Of a DNA stretch of 64,000 bases, positions 44,237 through 56,868 are shown piece by piece (the first letter of the stretch is position 1; each line of letters starts with the position of its first letter). The stretch is from Leptoclinus maculatus (taxonomy: Eukaryota > Chordata > Actinopteri > Perciformes > Stichaeidae): assembly GCA_032191485.1 (NCBI GenBank), contig JAVDOI010000130.1:139501-203500 (forward strand). The letters are read 5' to 3'. The position numbers and the translations under genes were made by a program. Under the pieces are notes generated by a model. That model was not told the origin of the DNA, made no database searches, and saw nothing but the letters and a program-made list of their open reading frames with translations.

Positions 44237-45913
44237 ATGTCAAAGTGCACAGAAGTCTGTGGAGACTCAGTTGGCTCACGTTCATGCTCCAAAATATGCT
44301 TGGTCAAGGTCTACCCTGCAGGTCAAAGAGAGAAAGCGGTTAAAGCATATGCTGTCCTCGATGAACAGAGTAATAGGTCCTTGGCAAAGACAGAGCTACT
44401 CGACCTTTTTGGCATTGGAGCGGGTGCCGCTCCATACATCCTTAAAACATGCTCAGGGGTCATGGAAACATCAGGGCGGCGCGCCAGTAAACTCATAGTT
44501 GAGTCAATTGATGGCAACGTACAGATCCCTCTCCCCACACTCATAGAGTGTGACATGATGCCTAACGACCGTTCAGAGATCCCCTCACCAGAGATAGCAC
44601 ATCTTTATCCCCACCTCCAGCCAGTGGCGGATAAAATCCCAGTCATTGATCCTGAGGCAGCCATTCTCCTTCTCCTTGGCAGAGACATACTACGTGTACA
44701 CAAGGTGCGTAAACAGTACAATGGACCCAACAACGCACCATATGCTCAACAACTTGACCTTGGCTGGGTTATTGTTGGAGAAATATGTCTCAGAGGAGCA
44801 CACAAGCCAAGCAGCATCAATGTCTACAAGACCAATATCCTAACTAATGGACGTACGTCTTTCCTTAGTCCATGTGCTAGTGTCATCCATGTCAAAGAGA
44901 AAGTTAACAAGAGGACATCAAGTCAGAGTAGTCAAACCTTTGAAGACACAGAGCTCCTGGAGGACGATGATCTTAGAAGCAAAGTTTTTGACAGGTCAAA
45001 AGATGATGAGAAAATGGCGTTATCTATTGAAGATGAAGCCTTCCTTGAAAGCATGGACAAAAATGTCTACATGAACGAGGCAAACAGCTGGGTGGCTCCC
45101 TTACCATTCCGTTACCCAAGGCCTCGTCTCCCGAATAATAGGGATCAAGCAGAGAAACGTCTGTCTTTTCTGAGTCGCACACTGGAAAGAAAGCCAGGAG
45201 TGAAAAAACAATACTTTGACTTCATGCAAAAGATCTTTGAGTCAGGCCAGGCAGAGTTAGCTCCGCCATTGGAGAAGAATCAAGAGTGCTGGTACCTACC
45301 CGCATTTGGTGTCTACCACCCTCAGAAGCCAGATCAAATACGTGTGGTGTTTGAACCCAGTGCCAAGCACGAAGGCATCTCTCTCAACGACATCCCTTTG
45401 AAGGAGAACAGTCATCTCTCACATGAAGTACTGGCGACACTAATGGCTGAAGTCATGGCAATCATGAATGCAAGACCCTTAGTTCCAGTGTCCTCCGATC
45501 CTGAGATGACAGCAGTTTTCACACCCGCAATGCTGCTCACTCAGAAGACTGACACAGTGTCTGCTCCGTCAGGGAAGATGGATCTCAAGGATCTCTATAA
45601 CAAGCAGTGGAGGCAAGTCCAAAGCCTTGCTGAAACCTTCTGGAGACGCTGGAAGCAAGAATACTTGGCGACCCTCCAGCCTCGCAAGAAGTGGCAATCT
45701 GAAAGACCAAACTTGCAAGTTGGAGATGTGGTACTCCTCAAAGACACTCAAGTTAAGAGAAACGAGTGGCCCACAGGAGTTATTGCTGAGACTATTCCAA
45801 GCCGTGATGGCAGAGTTCGGAAAGTCAATGTCAGGATCATCAGAGACGGTACCCCTAAGGTGTATTCAAGACCTGTTACAGAAGTTGTACTGCTCCTCAG
45901 TGAGGGGACATAG
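44237..45913 (+). pseudogene. BEL/Pao protease-RT-integrase remnant, copy 5
   Basis: 558 codons, same protein as copies 2 and 3; it lacks the copy 4 Arg to Cys change. The LTR start follows at 45941-46038. Confidence 0.85.
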
Positions 45914-46027
45914 TGGTATTATAAAATACCAGGCGGGGAGTGTTCTGCCCCCACATTTCTGTGTTGTAGAATGTAATTGCATTTTCATGCTCGTAGTTAT
46001 CCCTCCTCTCTTGCCGTAGTTAGTGGC

Positions 46028-46451
46028 TTGTTATTTTTCGTCACTACCTCCCCGAGTCGGGAGTGGGTAATTTGCGCGCCTGCTGCCTTCCTTGGATGTG
46101 GTAGCCGTTTCTCAGGCTCCCTCTCCGGAATCGAACCCTGATTCCCCGTTACCCGTGGTCACCATGGTAGGCACAGAAAGTACCATCGAAAGTTGATAGG
46201 GCAGACATTCGAATGAGACGTCGCCGCCACGAGGGCCAGCGATCGGCTCGAGGTTATCTAGAGTCACCAAAGCGGCCGGGGACCCCGAGGGGCAACCCCG
46301 CATGGGTTTTGGGTCTGATAAATGCACGCATCCCCGAAGGTCAGCGCTCGTTTGCATGTATTAGCTCTAGAATTGCCACAGTTATCCAAGTAACGTTAGA
46401 GCGATCAAAGGAACCATAACTGATTTAATGAGCCATTCGCAGTTTCACTGC
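46028..46451 (-). rRNA. 18S rRNA fragment, antisense, copy 5
   Basis: Same sequence as copy 1, between the LTR start and the adgb frame. Confidence 0.95.
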
Positions 46452-47579
46452 GAATGGCTCATGTTTGGGGATGAAGAAACCATCATGGCACAACTTATCA
46501 AGGAAAGTGCTCGTTTCACTGACCAGGCTTCGTCCATATGGAGGGCCCTGTCCAGATTGGTGTCTTCCTTTAGCGATGAGCAGGACCAGCCAGCAGCCAG
46601 AAGAACCCTGGAAGAGGCTCACTGCCCCCAAAACATCAACACCACCCTGGGAAAGGGGCAACACCGCAAGGTGTTTAACTCTGCAGTTTACAAAATGCTG
46701 TTTGAGGCTCTGGGCAGGAAGCTGACATCGGAGGAGCGCTTTGCTATACTGGCCCTCACAGCTGACCCTTCACTCTCAGCCACTGACCCCAAAGAACACT
46801 CCCCTACATTGGATGCAGAATCAAAGCCTCCAGAAAGCTGGAGAGACAGGGAGCCGACAGACAGGGAGGTCGAGGCAGTCACCATTCTGCAGGCTGCGTT
46901 CAAAGGACGCTTAGTGCGAGAGATCTTGAATGCCTCAAAACCGGGCACAAAGGAGAAACTCAGCGCTTCTAAGGTCCTTTCAGACATGTGGCCGAAGGTT
47001 GAATCAGATGCAGAAAAACATGCTGCCCTCTTGCTACGGTATATCATTGAGCACTCCGAGAGGAGAGCAGAGCTCTACTACCCCTGTCAGCAGGACGAAT
47101 GGACCAGAGTCACCTTCGCTGATTACTCCGTCTCTCTTCAAGACACAGCCAACTCCTGGGTCTTGGTCTTTAGAGAGGTGTTCCTGGTTCATAAGGAGAT
47201 GCAGCTAGTACCAAAGGTCTACTCCCCCGTCCCGAATTGTCTGCTACACGTCGTAAACAACGACACCGGAGAGGAGCTGGACATGTTCTTCAACAAAGTG
47301 GCAACCCATGTCTACCAACCCAACAAGCTTGGTTATACCTTCGTAGCAGAGGCTGTCGCACCCGAGTCGCCCCCTGCTGGTGCCAAGTGGAGGATGCGCT
47401 TGATTGGCGGAAGGGAACTCCTTCCAAAACTGTCCCGCGAGACTCCACTCAACACGTTCTCAGTGAAGGAATTCAGGAATTATTACATTCCCAATGACAA
47501 AAACCTCATATGTCGTTACACTGTGCAGGTGACTGCAGACGTCCTTGGAACAATTCAGTTCCAGACTTCTAAGCCAGAC
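46428..47579 (+). pseudogene. adgb: adgb copy 5, 5' part, cut by Gmr1-like insertion
   Basis: 384 codons identical in protein to copy 4 up to the same insertion point after CCAGAC. Confidence 0.85.
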
Positions 47580-50500
47580 TGTTACGTGTCTTGTGTTGTG
47601 CTCTCCCTCTGATTACCCTCAGTGTCCGCTCGGGTGCCGCCCAGTTCCTGGATGCCAGCTGCCAGGTGATTGAACGCGGCTGCATTTGATCCTAACTAGG
47701 CCGTGGTTAAAAGGAGGGGAGCGCCACACGGACGGCAGTTGGGCGCAGCTTTGTCGTGGAGCGGCGTGAAGCTGAACAGCACTATTGGCTCCTGTACTCT
47801 GTTCCCGAATAAATGTGCTTCGTTATACCATCCTCAGTTGCTCAGTCTCTCTTTCCCCGGAACATTTACACCGTTACTCCCCGCATCCCCTAGATGCCAA
47901 AAAGGGGAACGTAACAGTTGGGGGCTCATCCGGGATATGAAAGAGCTGATTGGGTGATTGTTAGCGTCTGTTAGATTGTCTCTGTTAACGCAAGATTCCA
48001 CAGCTTCCTCAGACTAGACAGGTGAGTGTCCAGCTGGGCTTAACGGTCTTTCCTTCGGGCACTCTTTTATTATTTTGCCTTTTTTATTTTCGGAGTAATC
48101 CTGGGTGGGGATCAGTCCCTGTCGGAGGTAGGCGATTCAGGGTTTCGGCCGCTGATGTTTGCCTTTCAAGTCGCCTCGAGCCCGGCACGCTCCAGAAGAT
48201 AGGTAGGAAAAGGTTTGGGTAGGCAGGATCTGAGGAAGTTTGGTTGTATTGAAAAAAAAAAAAAAAAAGAAAAAAAAAAAAAAAAACTGTGCTGGTTGTG
48301 AGTGGCATCCGGTATTACATTTGGTAATTACATTATCACGTTGGTCACTTGTGAGGGTACTTGTGTGTACATGTCCGCTGTTTGTAGCTTGTGAGCTAAC
48401 TCAGCTGAGTGTGATTAACGGTAACGTTAGCTGTGAGCTAGGGCTGCTGTGTGTGTGTGTGTCCTCTCTTTGCTGTGTTTAGATGGCAGAGTATGATATG
48501 GAGGAGTTTGTGGCGAATCCGTCTTTCACTCAGTTCGAGAGGTGTAAGAAGAGTGAGTTGCAGGAGATAGCCTCATATTATAGTGTTCCTGTTTCGAGTA
48601 CCCTTTCGAAAGGAGAACTCAAGGCAGTGCTGGGTAGTGCTTTGTGTGATAGGGGTGTTCTCAGGCTTCCGGAAACGTTAGAGGCCGCGGCAGGTGCAGC
48701 GATATCTTCGGGTGACGTTGATGCTCCGGGGTGGGAGGCGGCCGTGCAGCCTTTCACTCCGGCTGCGCAGAGCGGTAGGGCGGAAGCGAAGCCGCGCACA
48801 TTGCCACAGTTTGATCCGTTACTTTCGGAATCAACTCCTGGTTCGGGGGTTCAGGCTCGTTTAAAAATGCGCCTCGCTCGGCTCCAATTGGAGAAGGAAG
48901 AGCGGGAGCGAGAGTTTGAGCTCCGGAAGGAGTTAGCATTCCGTAAGTTGGAGGCAGATACGGCAGTTAGGATGCGTGAGTTAGAGCTGCAGTCTGTTTA
49001 TGCTCGCACCTCTGCAGATATACAGGTAACATCAGGGCCTACTGCTGCATTTGATGTCAGTAAGAATATTTCTTTGGTCCCTATATTTCGTGAGTCTGAG
49101 GTGGAGTCCTACTTTGGTGCGTTTGAGCGCATCGCTGCTGCGTTACATTGGCCAGAAGATGTGTGGGCCATACTGCTGCAGTGTAAGCTGGTGGGAAAAG
49201 CTCAGGAAGCTTGCTCGTCCCTGTCGGTGGACGATGGTCTGGTCTACGAGAGGGTCAAAGGTGCCATTCTGCGAGCCTATGAGTTAGTGCCAGAGGCTTA
49301 TAGGCAGCGGTTTCGGAACCTTGAGAGGTCTTACAACCAGTCTTTCACTGACTTTGCACGGGATAAAAAAATGCTGTTTGACCGATGGTGTAAGGCCAGT
49401 AAGGCTGACGACCTCGCCTCGGTGTGTGAGCTCCTGATGTTGGAGGAATTTAAAAATTGTGTTCCTGAACGTACGGTAGTTTACTTAAATGAGCAGAAAG
49501 TGAGCACCCTGCAGCAGGCTGCTACACTGGCCGACGAATTTGCTCTTACGCATAGGCATGTGTTTTCGAGACGAGATGCTCAGCAGGGTGAATATTCTCA
49601 GGAACATCGGGGCGCATATGGGTCACGCAGACAAGTTTCTCGGTCGGGTCCTAGGGCTGAGAGACGGTGTTTTTATTGTAATGACCCTGGTCATTTGGTG
49701 GTGGACTGTGCAGCCTGGAGACGGAAGCAACCGGAGGCAACTTCCGGACAGCAGCCACAGGGAGTTGGGTTGGTGACGACGGTGACTCCCGTTGGCCAGG
49801 CCGCTTCTCCAAAAGTGCCGGAGTGTTTCAAACCCTTTATCTTAGAAGGCTTGGTGTCGCTCACAGGAGAGGCAGAGGACCAGCGCCCAGTGACGGTGCT
49901 ACGCGACACTGGTGGTTCGCAGTCCTTCATTCTTGCCAGTGCTCTGCCGTTTAGTGACGAGTCTGCCTGTGATGCGAGCACGGTGGTGAGAGGAATAGAA
50001 ATGGGTTTCGTTCCAGCAGCTCTCCACCGGGTCTATGTGAAGACCAAATTGATAAGTGGTTTCTTCCCAGTGGCAGTCCGCTCGTGTTTCCCTGTGGATG
50101 GTGTGGAGTTCATCATGGGGAACGATATAGCTGGGGGTAAGGTTTTTCCTGTGCCTGAAGTGGTGGATGTTCCCATTCCTACCGTGGCGTGTGACGACCT
50201 GGCGCAGAGTTATCCAGAAGTGTTTAAGGTTAGCGTTCTGACGAGAGCCCAGGCCCGGAAGCAGGAGGTGGACTTATCTGATTCACTGTTTGCAACTGTT
50301 TTGTCCGAGGATAAGCCTCCCCCTGTTAGTTGGTTGGTGAACAAACCCTCACAAGACCCTAAAGGGGTAGCAAATCCCAACACTGAGCCGGCGGTAGCAT
50401 TGCCGCTGACCCGGGAGGCACTCATCAGCGCCCAGGGAGGTGACCCAGCCTTGGTAAGGTGTGTTGCCGCAGTGGGGGAGGGCACCAGTGGGAGCAGAAC

Positions 50501-51436
50501 GAAGCAGTCTTTTCTGCTAGAGAATGGTGTGTTAATGCGGAGGTGGATCGCACAGGCAGGCAAGGCATCAGGTGAGGACTGGGACACCGTTTACCAAATA
50601 GTCATCCCCATTGGTTGTCGGCAGCTAGTGCTGGCAGTGGCGCATGAGCATCTCTGGTCTGGTCATCTAGGGGTCACTAAGACTTATGACAGGATCCTGA
50701 GGCATTTCTTCTGGCCAGGAATGAAAGCGGATGTGATAACTTTCTGTAAGACTTGTAGCACTTGCCAGGTTGTGGGAAAACCAAATCAGGTAGTGCCACC
50801 AGCACCTTTGCGTCCTGTCCCTGCTGTTGGTGAACCATTTGAGCATGTCAGTGTTGACTGTGTGGGTCCATTGCCTAGAACCAAGTCTGGTAACCAGTTC
50901 TTGCTAACAGTGATGTGTGTTGCCACTCGTTTCCCTGAGGCCAGGCCCTTGCGTAAGATCACGGCGCCAGTGCTAACTAAGGCACAAGAAGGGGGCAGAC
51001 AATGTGGTGGCTGATGCTCTGTCCCGTGGGTGAGAACGTTTTTTGGTGTGTGATGGGGGTGATTGTGAGCAAACAGATGTTTGGTTTTATGGGAGGGGGT
51101 GTTACGTGTCTTGTGTTGTGCTCTCCCTCTGATTACCCTCAGTGTCCGCTCGGGTGCCGCCCAGTTCCTGGATGCCAGCTGCCAGGTGATTGAACGCGGC
51201 TGCGTTTGATCCTAACTAGGCCGTGGTTAAAAGGAGGGGAGCGCCACACGGACGGCAGTTGGGCGCAGCTTTGTCGTGGAGCGGCGTGAAGCTGAACAGC
51301 ACTATTGGCTCCTGTACTCTGTTCCCGAATAAATGTGCTTCGTTATACCATCCTCAGTTGCTCAGTCTCTCTTTCCCCGGAACATTTACACCGTTACTCC
51401 CCGCATCCCCTAGATGCCAAAAAGGGGAACGTAACA
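47580..51436 (+). mobile_element. Gmr1-like element, copy B
   Basis: 3857 bp at exactly the same adgb position and with the same CAGAC duplication (47575-47579, 51437-51441) as copy A, so it is a duplicate of that insertion. LTRs: 47580-47916 and 51100-51436, differing at one CpG-type site (A at 47684). Differences from copy A seen by eye: 50423 (C for A) and 50684 (T for C). The RT deletion is shared. Confidence 0.9.
48483..51014 (+). pseudogene. Gmr1-like gag-protease-integrase polyprotein, truncated, copy B
   Basis: 843 codons with the same domain order and the same truncation within the integrase core as copy A; I see no amino-acid change between them. The out-of-frame RNase H remnant follows at about 50984-51028. 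Confidence 0.85.
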
Positions 51437-51441
51437 CAGAC

Positions 51442-52507
51442 GTATTGATCTGTCTGTCTGTTCTGGACCAGGAGAAAGTGGTGGCCGGCAATACTGGCAA
51501 GGGTCATGTGGTAATTCCTGTGTTCTTCTTCCGGGCCAACAAAGCCCTTCATTCCACAGATGAGAAGAACCACAACCAGAAGGGATCCCCCCCCACCCAG
51601 GGCAAGGGAGTCAAGGGGATGGACACTCCCCAGGAGAGAGACGAGGAGGTCAGCACAGCTGGGAAATCAGACTCCTCGTTTGACCAGTTCCAGCCTCCCA
51701 CAGAGACTATGGTATCACTGACAACTGCCTGCGTGGTTCATAAGTATGTGGTGCAGGCAGAGGTGCTTCACAAGAGCTGGGATTTGGATGAATCTCAGCT
51801 GGCTTTTGTCCACACGCTCAGAGACTTGGAGAAGAATGACATGAGAGTATACAAGCTTGAGGACTTGAACCGTTCACCCACCGCTGACACACCGCACCAT
51901 CACGGGCACAAATCTGGCACACCCAAAGCCAGCCGCAAAGGGGAAGTTGACAAGGAGAAGGGGAGGCCAGCTGCCAACTCTAAATCTGGCTCCAGGCAGG
52001 AAACGAGGCTTGACCTGACCAAGGCGAACTGGACTCTGCGTGTGGTCACTGACAAGAGCGAAGCACAGAGCATTGAGGTGTCGAAGAACACAGAGAGAAT
52101 GGACCAGATTAAAGCTGTTAAAAAAGCCTGGGTCATGGCTGAACCAGGCCGCTGTGCCAAGGCTTTACAGTCTCGTCTCAAGTTTCTTAACCAGCTCCAA
52201 CCTCAAGCAGCTGATGAAACTGCTACAGATGACGCAGAAAGCAAAGAGCCAGCTGCTTCCAGATCTGATCCCGGCACCGCTCTCAGTCTATCTAATAAAA
52301 AGCTGACCATGGACTACACTCCCTTCATCAGACGCCAAAAGGATTTTCCAGAGCTGATGGACTCGCAGGTAGAGGAGATCCAGCAGAGGGAGCGCTTAGA
52401 AAAGATCCAGACTTACCGGTTGGTCCGAGACAATGTGCTGGAGCATCAGAAACAGCAGGAGCTCAACAGGAAAGAGCTAATAATACAACAGCTGGACATG
52501 TATGAGC
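51442..52507 (+). pseudogene. adgb: adgb copy 5, 3' part, truncated
   Basis: Continues the adgb frame from codon 385 to about codon 739 (LDMYE), where the array stops at 52507 and unrelated sequence begins. The last 70 or so adgb codons and the LTR end are missing. One private change, CGT to TGT at 51451, CpG to TpG. Translation runs on into foreign sequence for about 38 codons. Confidence 0.85.
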
Positions 52508-53514
52508 TATTCATACAGAGTTACAACCACTTTAAAGTTAAATCAATACAGTTACCAGTTGGCTGCGATCTCCTCCTCTGTCCAGCTTCCAGTAACGTCG
52601 AACATGCAGACACTTCCTCCTAAGGTTTCCTATGCTACCTAACAGATTTTTATTAAAACGGCTCTGCTCACCTTTTGTTTGCGCGCTCCGAAAGTGTCTA
52701 CTGATCTCACGTCATTTCAGCCTTCTCAGAGTCGAATATTCAAAGCCCCTAATTTCCCAGTCCCTTCGTGGTTGCCAAATTGTTGAGGCAATAATATTAA
52801 CAGGAGCCGTAGCCGCTGGCCTGGTTTGTTGACTAGTTACTGCAAAAATAAGTTCGCTGAATTCAGGTTTCAAAATAAAACATGTATTTAATAACAAATG
52901 CAATCTGAATTAACTATCGATAGTAAAATGCTCTCGAGAACAGCTTTCACACACACTCCAAACAGGAAGCTTGTTACCTGAAGGACGAAATGTGATGAAG
53001 AGACTGAAAGACCCATTTGAATCTCCTTTCATAGTCCGTAAAATATCTGTCTCAAATACTATTGGCTCAAATCCAGCTGACTCCTCCTAGCCTTAGTCAG
53101 CTGACTCCCTCGTCGTCTCCTATTGGTCTCCGTCTGTAGCTCCTCCTTCTTGGGGGTCCTCGCTTGGGTCCTCGCTCTAATCCTGGTGTCCTCTGTTAAA
53201 GCCCGACTTAAAATCCCTGTCTATCCCTATCGACTATTCTTACAGATTAATACATTCATTAATAATACATCCAATAATTGTCTCTTATGGTTCAACACTC
53301 CTATAGTAAACATATTGTAAACACACTATACACTTGATAAGTATTCTGGTACTTCCTGATACTTTGACACTTTTTACAAGCATATGTGTGGCATTTCCAC
53401 CATGCTTCCTATACACATACTGTAAAGATAATACATCTCATAGATAAATATATTGCAACTCTTTAACCCATCGTAACATTCTTATTATTTTGCTTAATAC
53501 TGAAATCCTTCACA
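52508..53514 (-). mobile_element. 5' end of an LTR retroelement, minus strand, cut by the array
   Basis: An LTR at 52781-53514 (minus-strand TGTGAAGG...CCTCAACA), a primer site at 52760-52777 and about 250 bp of leader down to 52508, where the array begins. The LTR is the same family as the solo LTR at 59160-60031: shared ATGCAATCTGAATTAACTAT, CTCTCGAGAACAG and TACTGAAATCCTTCACA. No gag or pol is present. No matching target duplication surrounds it, as expected for a truncated copy. Confidence 0.7.
52760..52777 (-). promoter_or_regulatory. Primer binding site, tRNA-Arg type
   Basis: On the minus strand TGGCAACCACGAAGGGAC lies three bases after the LTR end. It complements the 3' end of a vertebrate tRNA-Arg (ending GTCCCTTCGTGGTCGCCA) at 17 of 18 positions. 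This orients the element to the minus strand. Confidence 0.65.
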
Positions 53515-56280
53515 GAACACCGGCTGAATATCTATTAGAATAATTATAAGTGTATTATAACTGCTACTGTGTAAAGGGAATACTGCTGTTAAAAAAACCT
53601 TATTTGTTTAAAGTGTTTGCAAATCAAATGTTATTGCACTTTTGTTCATATAGCAGTACTTTTAAAATAAAAGTGCACAATACACTACTTTTGAATTCAT
53701 TATTGAATGATGCGCATAACAATGCGATTAATCGCAATTAATCTAAAAAAAAGAATGCGATTAATCGCGATTACAAATTTTAATCTTTGTCCAGCACTAA
53801 TAAAAATACATGGCGACGGCCGTGAAACAAGATGACAACGACGAAATCAACGAACTCAAGGCTTCAAAACGGCTTCAATGGGTGACGTCACGATGACTAC
53901 GTCCTCTTCTTATATACAGTCTATGGGTGAAACCGATCAGGAGTATTTATTAAATATTTATTTATATATCTATACCACAAACAATGTTTTTTTCAACCGT
54001 AACCATATGCCGACATCTTGACATTTCAATCCACACTTGCCATTTACTACACTGAAGTACATATTTGAGGTACTTGTATCAGGGTTGGGTAGTAACGGAT
54101 TGCATGAAATCAGGAGCTATGTAATCAGATTACATTTAAAAAATATAATCAAGCCAGATTACATAAAAGGGAAAGAAAAAATCATATTATAGTTACATTG
54201 TCAAGGATAACTTGATTATATTGTTTATTACATATTTAAAATGTGGACATTTTTAACGATGATTTATGGATAATGGAGTTGTGTTTTTCCTTTTTATTTA
54301 CATTGAAAATGAAAGGCGAACATTTTGAGTCAATGTTCATTTGCGTTACCAAAGTTACCAATAAAGGTTTTGGTGTGACTTGATTTGACCAACTGGAAAT
54401 TAAAAATGTATTATATTGGTTTTATACGGTTTTGAGATGTTTGAAGAAAATAAATATTTGTGGAACTCAAATTCTTGTGGCTGCGTCCATTTTTTTTAGT
54501 ACAATGTGCAATATTTGGGACGGTCAAACCAACGCAGGACTTGTAACAAGGAGACCAGTGTTCGGTCCTGGTGTCCCAAAATGTTTTGGTTATTTTAAAG
54601 TTACGTTAGTGGCGTAGTTTTTGAACATATCTTACTTAGTTTACATATAAAAACTGCAGATTTAGAGGGATGTAATGGACTTTTCGATCCTCTACGAGCC
54701 ATTTATTTGATATCTTTAGTTAGCCTACTTTAAAAAGACTTTTGCATAAAAAAACATATGAAGAACTTAAGAAAAATTGTATTTCTTTAATTAAACTACC
54801 CAACAGTTTAAACAAGTATGATTAGTAGATTGGCAGAAAAGCAAATGGCAACTATTTTTAAGTCCTTTTTCATGTGAAAACATCTCGTGGTTCCAGTTTC
54901 TCAAATGTGAAGATGTGCTGTCTTTCTTTTGTTGTAATTCTAATCAAGCTCTTGCTGTCTTTTGTCCACTACAATCCAAAGCCTGTCAATAAACTTTTTT
55001 TTTTTTTTTTTAAATGTAGCAGGACTGCTTCATGTTATATATGGAAGATTGTTTGTACCAATTGTTGTGCAGAACTTGGATTTTATGGAAGCATAATGCA
55101 TTCACTTAAGAGGAATTATTTCCCTGTTTTTCTGAATTAACAATATAGGAAATACTGCCAGAGCTGTTTACTAGGACAGCAGCCGTCAACAAGTTGCATA
55201 AAGACAATTTCATCAAGTTAGAAAAACAGACTATGAAACAACATGTAATATAATTATGGACCTTTTTCAGTTAGATATGGAGCCTCACATCACACACAGT
55301 TCTGCGCTTTAAAGTATGCTTTCATTTAATGGCATGTGATGTTACTAATTGATTAATTTCTGTCAGATTAACATCAAGACTTTTCTCTCTTGCCTCCGTT
55401 AATGCCCTAATTTAAAGAAGAATTTGTAGTTAAACAAACGTTCATCTGTTGGCCTCAAAATGCTTCGAAATGTCAGAGTTTTCTCTTTCTCTAAACTGAA
55501 GGTCTCCAATGAACCCTGCACTGTTTTTGTACTACAAAACTATGAATATATTCATCCGTTTTTAACCCCCAAAACACCGCCGCTGACCTGAAGGACATCC
55601 AGGCTCACCTCAGCATGTTCTGCGTCTCCTCGGGCTGCTGGTGATTTGTCTGAATAACAGGATGTGTCAAACTCTGGGTTTTTTTTAAAGGGGGAAGAAA
55701 CAGACTGCAGTGTCCTCTCGCTGCTCCTAAACCTCGGTCACAACCCCTGGCTCACGGACTAGTTTACTGTCATCAGGATAAATAGGACGATCTGTCTTCA
55801 GAAAGGTAATTGTCATTGATGTATGGGAAATAGATTTGGGTTATGCTGTGGGAGCATAATGAAGACTTATTATGCACCTTCATTTTCATTTGAATAAAAC
55901 ATGTAAAGGATTCAGTTTGAAAATACATTCATGAATTCATCAGTTTCAACTGAAGTGAATAAGGGTAACCTTTGAAGAGCTGCTTCTATGACTGCTGTGT
56001 TAAAGTATCTTATAATTTAGACTTTCCCATCAGAGAAAGAGCGAAATTAGGATATTAAAAGTCATAATTATGACTTTCTATCTCAGAATTTCGACCATGG
56101 GGATATTTTTATTTTTAAGTCTAACTTTTCATTTTTTTGGGGAATTATTTTGTAATTAAAATTTATTTTTTTTGCTGGTGGATTCGTGCGCCACATAAAA
56201 TGACGAAGCTTATGAAGCTAATAAGAAATATGTTCACATTTATGATGCATTTATATCTGTCTCACAGAGTAATATGACGT
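53515..56280. other. No gene; old repeat fragments
   Basis: AT-rich. About 53705-53802 is a fragment rich in ATTAATCGCGATTA ending CCAGCACTAA, like 15735-15808. About 54040-54095 carries AAGTACATATTTGAGGTACT, and about 54090-54240 the GGGTTGGGTAGTAACGGATT repeat common in teleosts, with repeated AATCAGATTACA motifs. The open frames in this stretch resemble no known protein. Confidence 0.45.
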
Positions 56281-56868
56281 GGAACTATCTTAACTCTCGG
56301 GGGTCTATGAGCGCAGTGATGCGTTAGCGGCGCTCACAGCGGTGCGTAAGCGGCGCTCACTCTATGTTTCTTTTAATATCTCCGTCGAAAAACGGCACAG
56401 AAAAATGTTTCGAAAATCTGTAGAAATCTGTAGATTCTCCACTTCCGTGTCCGTATTCTCACGAGATAGTACGAGACTCACACAGCGAGATGTGATGATT
56501 ATGACGAGCTTATGACGAGCTTACAGTTCATCATGTGACGATCTGGGGGACGGACTGTTTACATCGTGTAGTGTAGCTTGTTAGCTCGTTAGTTAGCACG
56601 TCTGCTAACGGCAGCGTTCTGAGACAGCTGTAGCTTTATGATTACAGACATGTAAACACACAGTTAGTGGAGTCTGCGTGACACACAGCGAGCTATGATG
56701 CTTATGACGAGCTTATGGACTGGGTGAGTTGTTTACATCGTGTAAGCTTGTTAGCTCGTCCGTTAGCTCGAGCGTGTAGCGTGTAGCTTGTTAGCTCGTC
56801 CGTTAGCTCGAGCGTGTAGCTTGTTAGCTCGTCCCCCTGGGGATGAATAAAGTATCTATCTATCTATC
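56281..56868. repeat. Composite repeat, interior shared with 5506-5725
   Basis: Starts near TTAACTCTCGGGGGTCTATG, suggestive of a piggyBac end after a TTAA site. About 56420-56662 matches 5506-5725 (CTGTAGATTCTCCACTTCCG to GACATGTAAACACACAG). Tandem GTTAGCTCGTCC/GAGCGTGTAGC units fill about 56745-56835, and a GGGGATGAATAAAGTATC tail with TATC repeats at 56838-56868 resembles the 3' end of an L2-type LINE. Confidence 0.55.

Larger units (their letters stand above)
20532..52507 (+). repeat. Tandem array, about five copies of a 4954-bp retroelement-adgb unit
   Basis: Copies: 20532-25485, 25486-30439, 30440-35393, 35394-44209 (with a 3862-bp insertion) and 44210-52507 (same insertion, 3' truncated). 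Equivalent points are exactly 4954 bp apart in copies 1-4 and 8816 bp apart between copies 4 and 5. Each unit holds in order: the 3' part of the BEL/Pao internal region, 98 bp of LTR start, antisense 18S rRNA, a snap-back hairpin, the adgb frame and its 3' flank, and 118 bp of LTR end. The join between units reads GCAGAATA-T-CAACAGG, placing the LTR terminus one base from the internal position 20532. By eye the copies are well above 99.8 percent identical. Confidence 0.97.

Noticed and set aside
20532..52507. Assembly artefact that duplicated one unit
   Set aside because: Copies carry private substitutions, two of them a nested element, and the last is truncated; still worth confirming with reads.
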